Shown piece by piece: positions 10,641-21,347 of a stretch of 64,000 bases of DNA. The notes under the pieces were generated by a model. That model saw only the letters and a program-made list of their open reading frames with translations, was not told the DNA's origin and did no database searches. The position numbers and the translations under genes were made by a program. Source of the DNA: Cerrena zonata (Eukaryota > Basidiomycota > Agaricomycetes > Polyporales > Cerrenaceae); the NCBI GenBank assembly GCA_038087015.1, contig JASBNA010000015.1, positions 310,001-374,000 on the forward strand. Reading direction: 5' to 3'. Numbering within the stretch: the stretch's first letter is position 1; each line of letters opens with the position of its first letter.

Positions 10641-12969
10641 ATGTCCCATAGGAAACTACAGAAGTATGTACCATGGAAGTTTCAAGCATGTTGCAACAGG
10701 CTCTACTAGGACTTTTATCTAGTTTTGTCCCCTTGGAAGTTGGGTTTTTTTTGCGGAGTGAAGTTGTCAACTACTTAAGAAAGATATACTAACATAAATT
10801 TATAGAGAGGTGGATGCCGTTTTCAAGAAAATTCATGAAGGGATAGACCTTTTCAATTATCATTTCACCCGTCATGAAAATTCTACTAACGATTCCCAAC
10901 GAGAAAAGTTAGAGAATGATTTAAAGAAAGAAATCAAAAAACTACAGAAATTTAGAGATCAAATTAAGACGTGGCAACTGAATGATCAAATGGAAGCTAT
11001 AATAGCACCTTCTAAACTACAAGATCATCGAAAGTTGGTGGAAGAAGCCATGGAATGTTACAAAGAAGTTGAAAAAAATTCTAAAATGAAATCATTCTCA
11101 AATCAATCGATAATGTTGGCAGCTTTGGAAAGTGGTGATAATGACTTAAGTGAAGAGGTTTTGGATGCAGTTCATTATTTAAACGACATAATTGAAAATT
11201 TAAATGAACAAGTTGAAAACTTAAATGAAGAATATGAAAAAATTTCCGCTAAAAAAATTCGGAAAAATAATTTAAGTGCTATTGAAGAAAGAAAGCAAGA
11301 GATTGAAAAATTTCAAAATACTGATAATTTTCATATCGAAAAAATTGAAACCATCATTCAATATTTAAAGAACGGTAAATTAAGTCCTGATTCAATATGG
11401 TTGATTCAAGATGATTTAAATTTCTATGTGGAGTCTAATCAAGATCCTGATTTTATCGATGATGAAACTTTATACGATGAAATAATAAAAGAAGCAAAAC
11501 AAAACACTGACCGTATCAATAGTGAAATCGAACATGAAAGACGACAAAAACAGCAAAGAGAAGAAAATTCTATAAATGAAGATGATATCATACTCCTAAA
11601 GTCTAAAAAATCAAATGACCTTCAAAGTTCTTCGTCTTCGCCTTCTAATAGTAATACACTTCCTCCATCAATAACAAGACCATCTTCTTCATCTTCAAAG
11701 CAATCTCCTCAACCAGAACTCCCGAAACAAAAACTCGGTTCTTCTGGGGTTACCACTCCTAAAACGAAACCGGCTCAACTTCAATCGACGTCATCTATAC
11801 CAGCTACTCCAGAGCTCTCTAGTCCGGCTATAATCAAAACGCTAAAGCCGGCCACTGCTCCTCCCAAACCAGTTGGTACTTTGAAATGGGCAGCTGCAGC
11901 TGCAGGTAATGATATCAATACCAATAGTGAAACAGTATCTCATCAAGTGCCTAAGAACGATGCAGTTAGCAATGGCCATCTCAATGGATCGATAAGTGAT
12001 GGTATACATCAAACAGAAAAGGATAAGAGAAGTGATATCACGAATGACTTGAACCAACCTAGTCCAGCTAGCCAAATAATAAACGATATAAACGCTTCCA
12101 CTCCTCCCACTAAATCAACTAAACCAGAAGATGATCCAAATTTTAAATTTGTTGAGATATTGAAAAATTCATCCTTGTCAAATACTGAATTGGAATTGTT
12201 TAGTGATTTATATCTCATTAAATTACCACCAGGGATTCAAGATTTGATAATATCTTTTACTTCCACTAGAAAAGTGGGGCCATCAACGGAAGATAATTCT
12301 AAACTTTTAATCAAAGAGAAAAAGTACAATCATTTTAAAATTCCAATTCATAAACCTTATTTACCAGACATTGTTCAATTAAGTTCGAGCCTAAACAATT
12401 ATGATTTCAGTCAATTAATTAAACCACCGTTACAATTACTAAAATTGCAAAATAGTTGGAATAGTATTAGAGCTCAAAATCAGTTTGATAAATTTGTTGA
12501 AGAAATCAAGTCAATTATAAATCAAAATAATCCAGAAAATTTGAATTTCGTTAACGAATTGACTCTAGTCTTGTTTTACGGTTTATATTACGGGTTAACT
12601 CCTTTAGAAAACTTGATTGCTGAAACTTGTTTGTTTTTGTTGGGTTGGAAACCTGACGGTACTAAAATTACATTACCAGATCAATTAAGTGAGAATACTA
12701 CTTCCAATAATAATAACAATAACCAAAGCCCCACTAAATTATCAGCTTTCGATAAGTCTACTCATCAACCAAGACACTATTATTATTGGTTTAAATGTAT
12801 TAAGAATCATCCAAACCCTTCAATGATGCCAATTGACAATCAAATTGAAAACGTTGAATACGGTGATTATCAAGTATTTGACTTATTTGCTTGGGATATT
12901 CGTATCAAATATAATTTCAGATTTGACATTAGTCTATGTCAATTAAATCCCTCAATAAGCATTTGTTGA
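10641..12969 (+). CDS. NOT5: CCR4-NOT complex subunit Not5/Not3, two exons
   Basis: Not5/CNOT3 is a scaffold subunit of the CCR4-NOT deadenylase and helps sense codon optimality on the ribosome. Exon 1 is 10641-10663 and exon 2 is 10806-12969; the join gives an N-terminus MSHRKLQKEVDAVFKKI, matching the conserved Not3/5 start, and a 728-aa protein. Residues 1-240 form the coiled Not3 N-terminal domain (KKLQKFRDQIKTW). A Ser/Pro-rich disordered middle spans about 270-440. The C-terminal NOT box includes the conserved ending RIKYNFRFD. Without the intron the frame has no ATG near its conserved start, which supports splicing. A CTG codon at 10978 lies where relatives have Ser or Ala. Confidence 0.93.
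10664..10805 (+). other. NOT5 intron
   Basis: A 142-base intron with donor GTATGT (10664-10669), exact branch point TACTAAC (10787-10793) and acceptor TAG (10803-10805), 10 bases after the branch point. It interrupts codon 8 after its second base. Confidence 0.92.
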
Positions 12970-13087
12970 TTCGTTGTCTCTTTATTTGCCCTTACTGACT
13001 TTCTGTTTTTTACTGTTATCATTATTCTTAATCATCATATTATTACTATTATCATCATCATAACTATGTAGTATTATATACAAGTCC

Positions 13088-13546
13088 TTATAAGTCAAAC
13101 GGTTCCGAATTCATGGCATAAAACGAATTCAACTTATCTGAACTAAAATCAATGAATTGAGAAGAAAGCTGATTATTAACACTACTAATAATCTGGGGTG
13201 GTGAGCTCGGTATTGGCTCTCCGTCATTACTGCTTGTTATAATCTCCAAATTCGAAAATGGATCAGTCGAAACACTAGCAGCCCCCATAGGAGCCAACTC
13301 ACTCGAGTTAGTGCTTTCACAGTGCATATCCTCATCAATTCCTTGCTTCGAATTCAACCCTTCAATAACATTACCCCGGTCATCAGTTAACACCGGCATC
13401 TGCCCCATATTTCCAAATCCAAACGGAACCTCGTCCAATTGGACATACTCGCAACCTATAAACTGACCAAGATCGAACATGCTTAAGCTCACTAGCTTTA
13501 TTCCAAACTCTTCCACAATTGAATGAAGACTTTCAAAATTCTCCAT
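13088..13546 (-). CDS. Small uncharacterised protein, 152 aa
   Basis: An ATG-started frame between NOT5 and PEX12, convergent with NOT5 and divergent from PEX12. The first ~60 residues look folded, mixing hydrophobic and acidic positions (FGIKLVSLSMFDLGQF, VPFGFGNMGQMPVL). The rest is acidic and Ser/Asn-rich with a SSPPQ site, so probably disordered. No family recognised. Its length in a compact genome and normal composition argue that it is real, but a chance ORF cannot be excluded. Confidence 0.5.
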   Translation of the reverse strand: MENFESLHSIVEEFGIKLVSLSMFDLGQFIGCEYVQLDEVPFGFGNMGQMPVLTDDRGNVIEGLNSKQGIDEDMHCESTNSSELAPMGAASVSTDPFSNLEIITSSNDGEPIPSSPPQIISSVNNQLSSQFIDFSSDKLNSFYAMNSEPFDL

Positions 13547-13954
13547 ATTTTTGAAATAAACCCTGTGTTTCCAATCCCCGGCTGCAAACTAACCACTTTC
13601 TTGTCTAGCTAATCTCACTGGCTGTACCCAAAGCGACCAACTAAACTTGAATAATTTTTTGAGACCCTGCTATAGCTATACCACTGAAAGCCTTCTGGAA
13701 ATCTGTTTAAACTCTCTGGAGTCACCTTGTTGGTGTTGCTGGTCCCTCTTGAAATTTGATTGTAGCAGGTTTCTTTTCACAATCGAGTGATTAACATTGG
13801 GCAACACACGACTCCCACACTGAAGCGATTGTCTATTTTTTTTTCATTTGTTTTATGACTCCTCGGTTTATTGTGGGGATGTCACAACCAGTTGTTTCTA
13901 GATATATCAACTAGTTGATCTGACAGGAGAGTAGAAGAACGTACACTAGCTACC
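13547..13954. other. Intergenic, divergent promoter region for PEX12
   Basis: About 400 bases of ordinary mixed-composition DNA with one T run near 13838-13845. No element recognised. Confidence 0.5.
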
Positions 13955-15307
13955 ATGGAGTACTATTCGTCTTTGGACGCATCTCAGCTAGATTCTGAAA
14001 CCCCCACTTTATTTGAGCTAATTTCGGCCAGTCAATTAGAGTCCCTCCTATCGCCATCACTTCGGTACATTTTGGTTCATTATACCCAAAGATACCCCAA
14101 TTACTTGCTTAAGATCACCAATCGGTTTGACGAGCTTAATTTGGTGTTTCGATCGTTCATAGAATGGTATTTTTTGAAGTATTGGCAAGGATCTTTTACC
14201 GAGAATTTCTACGGGTTGAAAAGGGTTCGTCAAACACCGTTATCGGATAAGAAATACAACAGCAGTAAGTTGACGCAGTTGGTTCCATCTATGGTTGAAG
14301 ACCGAAGGAGTTTATCTGGCTTGCAGACCATCATCTCGATCTTTGAGATAACCGGGGTTTCCTATCTAAGTGAAAAATTCAATTATTGGCATGAAGTGTG
14401 GTATTCAAAGTATATAACCGGCCAATTGGACTTACCAGAGTATACTGATAAAAAACAGTACTTCCAGACTTTGTTCAAGAGGAAGTTTGTTGAAATATTC
14501 CCTACTGTTCAAAGTATATTGCGGGCAGGGAATCTTATAACTACCTTACTATATTTAAGTGGAGGATCTAAATCCCCGACCTTACTAACTGCACTCTTCA
14601 AAATGAATTATTCACGATTGAATCAATACGATTATCAAAAGAATGAACCTTCGCCTCTCAAAGGTGATAAAGGAAAACCAAACCGTATATCTCCTCCCAC
14701 CACCATAGAATACATATTGCGTCTTATCACTAACAATTTCACAAAACCCTCCTGGAAAGCCATAAGGCTCATATTGGGCACATTCTTCCCGGTTGCAATC
14801 TTCACCTTGAAGTTTTTGGAATGGTGGAACAACTCTGATTTTTCCCTGAAAATCGCTAAAAATGAAGGTGATGTCTTGCAATCCCTAATTCCTCCTCCTT
14901 CTACCTTGAATAGAAACTCCTCTTTGGAGAAGAAACTTAAAAAACTGTACAAGTCGGGCGATAAATGCCCCTTGTGTAAGGAGGAAATTAACAATCCTGC
15001 TATCATTGAGACCGGGTATGTGTTCTGTTATAAGTGTATTTACAACTACCTTACTGAATCGCATAAAATAGTAGGTAAACGAGCCAAGGAGTCAGCAAAA
15101 CATAACACCCACAACGATAGTGATTCTGATAGTGATTCCGAGGACAACGAAGGTGAAGATCACCCTGAAAACGTTCCAAATCAACCTAACTACGATGTTA
15201 GCAAAGGAGGAAGATGCCCTATCACTGGTAAAAAACTCTTGGGATGTAAATGGAACCGCTTGACTGAAGAATTCGAGGTTGAAGGCCTAAGAAGATTGAT
15301 TTTCTAG
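13955..15307 (+). CDS. PEX12: Peroxisomal RING E3 ligase subunit Pex12
   Basis: Pex12, with Pex2 and Pex10, forms the peroxisomal membrane ubiquitin ligase that ubiquitinates the Pex5 receptor for recycling. The 450-aa protein has a Pex2/Pex12-type helical membrane domain (about residues 30-310, including FRSFIEWYFLKYW). The C-terminal RING-like domain starts near residue 338 with CPLCKEEINNPAI and CYKCIYNYL. Pex12 RINGs have incomplete zinc ligands and this fits: CPITGKKL replaces the last pair. A 30-residue Asp/Ser/Glu-rich insert (about 385-415) splits the RING before that motif, longer than in S. cerevisiae Pex12 (399 aa). Intact. Confidence 0.95.
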   Translation: MEYYSSLDASQLDSETPTLFELISASQLESLLSPSLRYILVHYTQRYPNYLLKITNRFDELNLVFRSFIEWYFLKYWQGSFTENFYGLKRVRQTPLSDKKYNSSKLTQLVPSMVEDRRSLSGLQTIISIFEITGVSYLSEKFNYWHEVWYSKYITGQLDLPEYTDKKQYFQTLFKRKFVEIFPTVQSILRAGNLITTLLYLSGGSKSPTLLTALFKMNYSRLNQYDYQKNEPSPLKGDKGKPNRISPPTTIEYILRLITNNFTKPSWKAIRLILGTFFPVAIFTLKFLEWWNNSDFSLKIAKNEGDVLQSLIPPPSTLNRNSSLEKKLKKLYKSGDKCPLCKEEINNPAIIETGYVFCYKCIYNYLTESHKIVGKRAKESAKHNTHNDSDSDSDSEDNEGEDHPENVPNQPNYDVSKGGRCPITGKKLLGCKWNRLTEEFEVEGLRRLIF

Positions 15308-15502
15308 TGCTCTAGTTATATTTATTTACCCATTTAATACGTATTTAATATGATTAATGTGGCTGCAATATGTAGAGGAGGATCAAAGAGCGAACACAAC
15401 TAAAAAAAAAAAAAAGACTGAAAAAAAATTAGTACTTATAAGAGCGAAACTGATTCAAACGTGGTCTAATACCAACGACTTCATACCACGACAGATTTCA
15501 AA

Positions 15503-16729
15503 ATGACCACCACCGGCCTTCAAGCTATTAAGTTTGATAAAGAAAACATAACTTTGGAAATATTGGACCAACTTTTGCTTCCATATTCAACGACCTATAT
15601 TCCAATCGAGTCAATAAACGATGCTTTTGAAGCTATCAAATCAATGAAGGTTAGAGGAGCTCCCGCAATTGCTATTGTAGGTGCTTTCTCTGTTGTGGTC
15701 GATACTCATAGATACTTGAACTCCAAAGAAGCATCACTCAGAGATAAAACCATCCAAGATTTAATTACATCAATTGACTACTTGATAACTTCAAGACCGA
15801 CCGCAGTTAACCTTTCTAATGCTCTTAATGACATCAAGTCTATCTTGACTAAATCACATAGAGTTCATGAATTGGTTAATAATAGCGTGCTCAATAGTAT
15901 TTATGACTACTCTGTAGCATTGTATGAAGACGATTTATCCAATAACTTCAAACTTGGTGATAATGGTTTAAACTATATCACTGAAATCCTTAAATCTCAA
16001 AACTTCAAAGGTCCTTTTTCAATCATGACTATTTGCAATACTGGTTCTTTAGCTACTTCAGGCCATGGAACTGCATTAGGGATCATAAGAACCGTTCACG
16101 AAAAATTATTCAAATCATCGGGTCAAGACTTTTGGTTAGATCATGTTTACCCTCTTGAGACAAGACCTTATAATCAAGGAGCTAAGTTAACCACTTTCGA
16201 GTTAGATTATGAAAAAATCCCTTTCACATTAATATGTGATAACATGGCCTCGTCTTTGATTTCCTCTTTAGCTAAAGAAAAGGTAGTTAAAAACCTGTCT
16301 GCTCCAGTTAAATTTATAATCGTTGGTGCTGATAGAATTGTAGAAAATGGTGATACTGCTAATAAAATTGGTACTTTTCAATTGTCCGTTATTGCAAATG
16401 CATTTAATGATTCATTTCAAGATGAATCTAAAAAAATTAAATTCATTGTCGCTGCTCCAAGAACTACTATCGACTTGAAAACTAAGACTGGTGATGATAT
16501 CATAATTGAAGAAAGACCCCCAAATGAATTGACCACTTTGAAAGGTCCAATTCTCTCTAATAACTCCATAGGAGATAAAGTTACCGTTGGAATATCTACC
16601 CCAAACATCAGTGTTTGGAACCCTAGTTTCGATGTTACTCCTCATAATCTTATTGATAGCATTGTTACTGAAGAACTCCCAGTGCATACCAAGAACCCTA
16701 AAGGTGAATTCGATTTAAGTAGTAATTAA
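15503..16729 (+). CDS. MRI1: Methylthioribose-1-phosphate isomerase
   Basis: Mri1 converts 5-methylthioribose-1-phosphate to the ribulose form in the methionine salvage pathway. The 408-aa protein belongs to the eIF2B-alpha/MtnA fold. The phosphate-binding segment [13 protein letters not shown] lies near residue 50. The catalytic Cys is in [15 protein letters not shown] and the catalytic Asp in [19 protein letters not shown], both intact. Length agrees with yeast Mri1 (411 aa). The gene is codirectional with PEX12 and its 3' end converges on VPS54. Confidence 0.97.
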   Translation: MTTTGLQAIKFDKENITLEILDQLLLPYSTTYIPIESINDAFEAIKSMKVRGAPAIAIVGAFSVVVDTHRYLNSKEASLRDKTIQDLITSIDYLITSRPTAVNLSNALNDIKSILTKSHRVHELVNNSVLNSIYDYSVALYEDDLSNNFKLGDNGLNYITEILKSQNFKGPFSIMTICNTGSLATSGHGTALGIIRTVHEKLFKSSGQDFWLDHVYPLETRPYNQGAKLTTFELDYEKIPFTLICDNMASSLISSLAKEKVVKNLSAPVKFIIVGADRIVENGDTANKIGTFQLSVIANAFNDSFQDESKKIKFIVAAPRTTIDLKTKTGDDIIIEERPPNELTTLKGPILSNNSIGDKVTVGISTPNISVWNPSFDVTPHNLIDSIVTEELPVHTKNPKGEFDLSSN

Positions 16730-16859
16730 AATATACATTATTGATTATCATTAAAATAACCGTGTAGCTATGACTTTTTGTATTCTATTAAAGTAAAATT
16801 CCAGTAAATAAAATTAATTTCTGAAACCTTATTGGAAGGGTTTATTAACCATTAAAGAT

Positions 16860-19800
16860 TTAGTTATCAGTCAGATCGGTCTTGGTAAATGGTACCTCCG
16901 GAGGTTCGTTGGGTTCAGCCTTGGTTTCTACAAGTGACTCTTTTGACAGATTCTTGCTGTCTCTTGCCAACTCTAGAGAAGCTGAATTTCTAACTCGCTC
17001 TATTTGGCTGCGCTTTTCACCGGCAATATTGTTTCTCATCACTTCCTCCATTTTGGCATCTTCAATAGTTGGAAGGGAATTGACATTTTCCCATATCACT
17101 TGACCAGAGTTTCCATAACCAGGTAAATCACACAATTTGACACGGAAATAGTCAATATCTTTCAAGAGGGAATGCTTTTCATTGAAGTCCTTGAATTGGG
17201 TCAACTGTGTGCAGAAGCAATCAACCAATAATTTTTTATAATTTTCAAATATCTGCAGCATTACCATTGAACATTTTAATTCTGGTAAATATTTACTCAA
17301 TACTTTTATAACTGTACTTGTTTCTTTCACCAAAGTTTCCATATATGTGTGGCACTGTTGAGGGTGAGTGAGTGGTTGCGACCAATCAATATTGACAATA
17401 TTTTGGCAATGGATCAACGTACGATCATACATAATTGACACTAATTTAGAAAAAAGCTCGTTTTCATGATCCCTGTAGTTACTGATAATACCATTAAAAG
17501 TAGGTTCTTCTATGTGGGCATTCTGCTGAGGATGGGGAGGTGGACTTGACTTGGAATATTTGAATATTTTTTGAAGATTTAGTAAAAATTCAATGTTGTA
17601 CTCTATAAATTGAATACAAAGGGCCAAATGTTTAGTGGTTATATGTTTCAAACCTGCCGTTCGAGTAGCACCTGCATTAAGAACTGACTGCGCAGATTTG
17701 GAATTTATCAACTTGAATAAATTTAATAAATTTACTTCAATTATATGACTTTTGCTAGGGAAGACTTTTGCTATGATGACGTAATCTCTCACTCGTCCCA
17801 ACACTTTCACTGCAAGACTAGGAATCATAAACTTTTCACCATGAATTTTTAAGCCGTTCTGTTCTTTGTCTTTTTGGGACTCATCATTATCATTTGAAAT
17901 GTTATCCGGTTTTTGTTCTGATTCCTCTTTGCTCTCCTCTATAAAAAGATCAAGAGGCTTGAGCCAATTTTCTCCAGAGTAACCCAGTTTTCCATTTGAA
18001 TCAATGTATTCCGAATGGTCAAGAAGCTCATTGAGAACAACTTGATTTTCAGTTAGTATTCTCGAATCGACTATTTCCTTCCATGTTTCGCGATCACAGT
18101 CCAGTGCAATATTTCTCATTGAATTCAGGTGAAGACGATGAATGAAGTATCCAACGTGGTTTTTAACCCAATCATTCAATGACGATCCTGGTCCACTCGC
18201 AACGTAACCAGGGTTGATGAATTCGCATTCCTGTAAATATGCAGATGAAAGGGAATACATTTTCAAGTAGAAGGGAACTGAAAGATCGGCAATCTGCTCA
18301 GATCTTACATTAATCACTTTACTCAACCTAATTTGGGTTAGCTCAATAGCCTTATTTATAGCAAGAGTTATATCAAGAGACATAACATCTATATCTTGCG
18401 ATGCGCTAGGAGGAATAGCAGTCAAAGCCAAGTCCAATAATATTTTCTGGTGGGCTGTTAAGCGACGCAAGCACTCTGCTAAAGTTGAATAAATTTTAGC
18501 CATCATGGTCTCAAATTCTTTGGGCGACAAACCCCTGATGTTGGTGGATAATGAATTGATATTAGAGCCCGAGGCATTGGTAGAAAGAGCTGTAGAAGAA
18601 TTGCTCGCCGATTCTGGGAAAGGAGAGGCACGCGAAGGAGCTTCAGACATGTCGGTCAGAGAATATCCCTGTCTGCTGCTTGGAAGATTCAACTTTATGA
18701 TTTCTTTTATCTCTATAATTATCTTATTTTGATATTCTGAATATGCATTCCCAATGTGGCCAGCTTTTGATAAGTTTTCAACAAAGTCTCGCAACTTTCC
18801 TTTCTTCTGTTCATCGATTTTTTGATATGAAGTATTAATCTTTGTAGTATGGTACTTTTTGGAATTGTCAACAGAAACATATATTCTATTTAATGTATCT
18901 TGGGTGGCAACAGAACTGTAGTGGTCTCGTAAATCCTTCAATAAGAGCTGGATAAAATCGTTAATGTAACCCTTAGAACAATGGTTTTTTAGCTCCGACA
19001 ATTCATACTTCAACTCTCGCAATGCCGGCACGCTAGAAAGATCTGCTAATGGATAATCAAAAGAGGGATAGAAGCTCTCGTTCTCGTCCGTATCTAAATC
19101 CTTAGGATTAGTTCCATTGATCAAATTCTCCACCACGATTATTTCACTTAAACATTTATTATGCAAACCATTCTGAAAGGACTTTTTTGCTAACTCAAAT
19201 ATAGATAAAACATATTGCAACTGAACAATACCCGTTTCCAATTGCTCAATATTTTTACGTTCGTTCAACGTATTTAGAATTTCCAACCCAGTTTGAGCTT
19301 CATTTAATTCCAAATATTCTAATTTTTTTGTGATTTCTCTAAACTTTCCGATACAAGATTCTGATTGGCTCAGGACAGCTTGAATATCACCAAGGGTGTT
19401 GAAGAATGAATCTGAAGATTTAGAAATTTCTTTGATCAATTTAACTTCAACCAAATCAAGATAATGAGATAATTTATCTTGAAGGTCAGTATTACTTGCT
19501 AAATAAGACAGATCATTCAATCCTTCTTCTTCATCTTCGTCGGGTAAAATTTTGCAACCTTCAATTACTTGTTTGAAAATCCTAGGGTCATCCAATCTAA
19601 ACTCGGGATCGAGATAAACTTCAGGAATTAATTCTGATATATCTTTATCGTCTGTATCCATATTACTTTCTATTAAATCCTTCAAGTTAGATACTGAAGA
19701 GGTTGGCGAAGCTGCACCTGACGATAGTGTAACTTCATGATTATGATGGGATTTGTCTTGCTCCACAAATTTTTGTAGAGTGTCTTCTGTAAGAAGCTTG

Positions 19801-20405
19801 TAACTCAGTTCAAAGTTTTTGTATTCATCAACAGAATTATTGACAAGCTTGCTGTCTAATTCATGGTTACTGACCTTCTTCGATAGTTTCAGCAACTGAA
19901 TTTGAGGAATATCTTTGGTGGTTGGTGTCTTTATGTTATTCACAACAGTTGAGCCACCATGTAAAGTAAGTGACGTTTTTGAAGATCTATTTCTTCTCGA
20001 TCTTGCAGTATCCGACCCTATGGTCAATTCATAGATTGAATTAGGACCCAAGGGTGAAAAATCATTATTTTGTTTTGAAGACTCACCATTATTTTGATTT
20101 TGAAATATATTGAAATATGCAGAAGACAGGAATGTGCTTTCACCTCCATCTATACTATTTTTATAGGATATGTAAGACCCTGATCTTCTTTTGAAACTAC
20201 TAGGCCCACCACTACTAGCTCCGTACGGTTGTGAGATTATGCTTGATGAATATTCAGAGCCATCTGCAAGATCATCGTTCAAGTTGATACTTCCTTCTAA
20301 TGAATTTCGGCTTCCTGGAGTCTGTTCATTTAAGAATGAAGGCCCTGGAGGCGGTAAATCGTGACCATTGATCGAAAGATTTGATTTTGAAGATTCTAAA
20401 GACAT
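16860..20405 (-). CDS. VPS54: GARP complex subunit Vps54
   Basis: Vps54 is a subunit of the GARP tethering complex (with Vps51, Vps52 and Vps53) that captures endosome-derived vesicles at the trans-Golgi. The 1181-aa frame is intact. A low-complexity, Ser-rich N-terminal 200 residues precede a coiled segment (about 340-480, ITKKLEYLELNEAQ). The C-terminal CATCHR rods include the diagnostic Vps54 stretch ETLVKETSTVIKVLSKYLPE near 1050. It is longer than S. cerevisiae Vps54 (889 aa), mostly through the disordered N-terminus and inserts. It is divergent from COX17. Confidence 0.92.
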   Translation of the reverse strand: MSLESSKSNLSINGHDLPPPGPSFLNEQTPGSRNSLEGSINLNDDLADGSEYSSSIISQPYGASSGGPSSFKRRSGSYISYKNSIDGGESTFLSSAYFNIFQNQNNGESSKQNNDFSPLGPNSIYELTIGSDTARSRRNRSSKTSLTLHGGSTVVNNIKTPTTKDIPQIQLLKLSKKVSNHELDSKLVNNSVDEYKNFELSYKLLTEDTLQKFVEQDKSHHNHEVTLSSGAASPTSSVSNLKDLIESNMDTDDKDISELIPEVYLDPEFRLDDPRIFKQVIEGCKILPDEDEEEGLNDLSYLASNTDLQDKLSHYLDLVEVKLIKEISKSSDSFFNTLGDIQAVLSQSESCIGKFREITKKLEYLELNEAQTGLEILNTLNERKNIEQLETGIVQLQYVLSIFELAKKSFQNGLHNKCLSEIIVVENLINGTNPKDLDTDENESFYPSFDYPLADLSSVPALRELKYELSELKNHCSKGYINDFIQLLLKDLRDHYSSVATQDTLNRIYVSVDNSKKYHTTKINTSYQKIDEQKKGKLRDFVENLSKAGHIGNAYSEYQNKIIIEIKEIIKLNLPSSRQGYSLTDMSEAPSRASPFPESASNSSTALSTNASGSNINSLSTNIRGLSPKEFETMMAKIYSTLAECLRRLTAHQKILLDLALTAIPPSASQDIDVMSLDITLAINKAIELTQIRLSKVINVRSEQIADLSVPFYLKMYSLSSAYLQECEFINPGYVASGPGSSLNDWVKNHVGYFIHRLHLNSMRNIALDCDRETWKEIVDSRILTENQVVLNELLDHSEYIDSNGKLGYSGENWLKPLDLFIEESKEESEQKPDNISNDNDESQKDKEQNGLKIHGEKFMIPSLAVKVLGRVRDYVIIAKVFPSKSHIIEVNLLNLFKLINSKSAQSVLNAGATRTAGLKHITTKHLALCIQFIEYNIEFLLNLQKIFKYSKSSPPPHPQQNAHIEEPTFNGIISNYRDHENELFSKLVSIMYDRTLIHCQNIVNIDWSQPLTHPQQCHTYMETLVKETSTVIKVLSKYLPELKCSMVMLQIFENYKKLLVDCFCTQLTQFKDFNEKHSLLKDIDYFRVKLCDLPGYGNSGQVIWENVNSLPTIEDAKMEEVMRNNIAGEKRSQIERVRNSASLELARDSKNLSKESLVETKAEPNEPPEVPFTKTDLTDN

Positions 20406-20891
20406 GCTTTATTCAATTGACAATAGCGCAAGCGGTTTATGGAAAATTGATGATATCGTTTTGTCGCTAATTGGATCACTAATATTTCAAAACAACATGT
20501 AGATGAACTTAAAGAGAACGCAAATGTGATTTACCTTATATTTGTCTGAGCTTTATGAGGGTAAGGTTAGCTTGCACTTTACCTAATACAGGAGATGACA
20601 AAGATTTCAACTTTAAATATTAAAGCAGTGTTATGTGCAATTGATCCTGATTCAGTTTCAAAGTTGTTATATGGAAAATATCTCAATTATGCTGTTGATA
20701 TAAGCTTATTTAAACATTAACCAATCTTGAATGTCGAATCAACACTATATTTTTGTTGTCGTGTACGATAATCTACTTGGTGTACGGATGTCCCTCATCT
20801 TTAAAAGATTACTAAGAAAAACGTCTGATGAAAATTCAAAGACCATCAATACTTTCTTTTTAACTATATCAAATAACTAGAGAACCCGAAG
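20406..20891. other. Intergenic, VPS54-COX17 divergent promoters
   Basis: 486 bases of AT-rich DNA. No repeat, RNA gene or clear element identified. Confidence 0.5.
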
Positions 20892-21098
20892 ATGGCCTGT
20901 GGAGGAGACGAAAAGAACTGTACTTCTTGTGCACCAAAAAAAGAAGAGCCAAAACCAAAACCTTGCTGTGTTTGCTTGGATGAAAAGAAGCAAAGAGATG
21001 AGTGCTTGTTATTCAATGGACAAGACGGTGGTAAATGTGATGATTTGATCCAAAAATATAAGACTTGCATGAAAGGCTTCGGATTCGAGACTCATTAA
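20892..21098 (+). CDS. COX17: Copper metallochaperone Cox17
   Basis: Cox17 carries Cu(I) in the mitochondrial intermembrane space to Sco1 and Cox11 for cytochrome oxidase assembly. The 68-aa protein has the hallmark KPCCVC copper site (about residues 23-28) and the twin CX9C motif (C-X9-C in CCVCLDEKKQRDEC, and CDDLIQKYKTC) that folds by Mia40-driven disulfides. The ending MKGFGFE is typical. There is no cleavable presequence, as expected. An additional CXXC (NCTSC) lies at residues 9-12. Confidence 0.97.
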   Translation: MACGGDEKNCTSCAPKKEEPKPKPCCVCLDEKKQRDECLLFNGQDGGKCDDLIQKYKTCMKGFGFETH

Positions 21099-21347
21099 AC
21101 TATTCCAGAACTACACCAACTCGTCGGTTTCGACATTGATCGGTTGGTGGCTAATTGTAAATAATGACTATATTGTTCTTCATCTTGTAAATAACAAAAG
21201 ATTTTAATATATAAGATCGACTCAGGTAAAGAGTTACCATTTACACTGTTCTATGTTCTCTTTATGAAATAAATATATTTATAAATATAAAACTATCTGA
21301 AGAATTGAAACACTGGAAGTGTGTAGTAAATATTAATCGTGGAGAAA

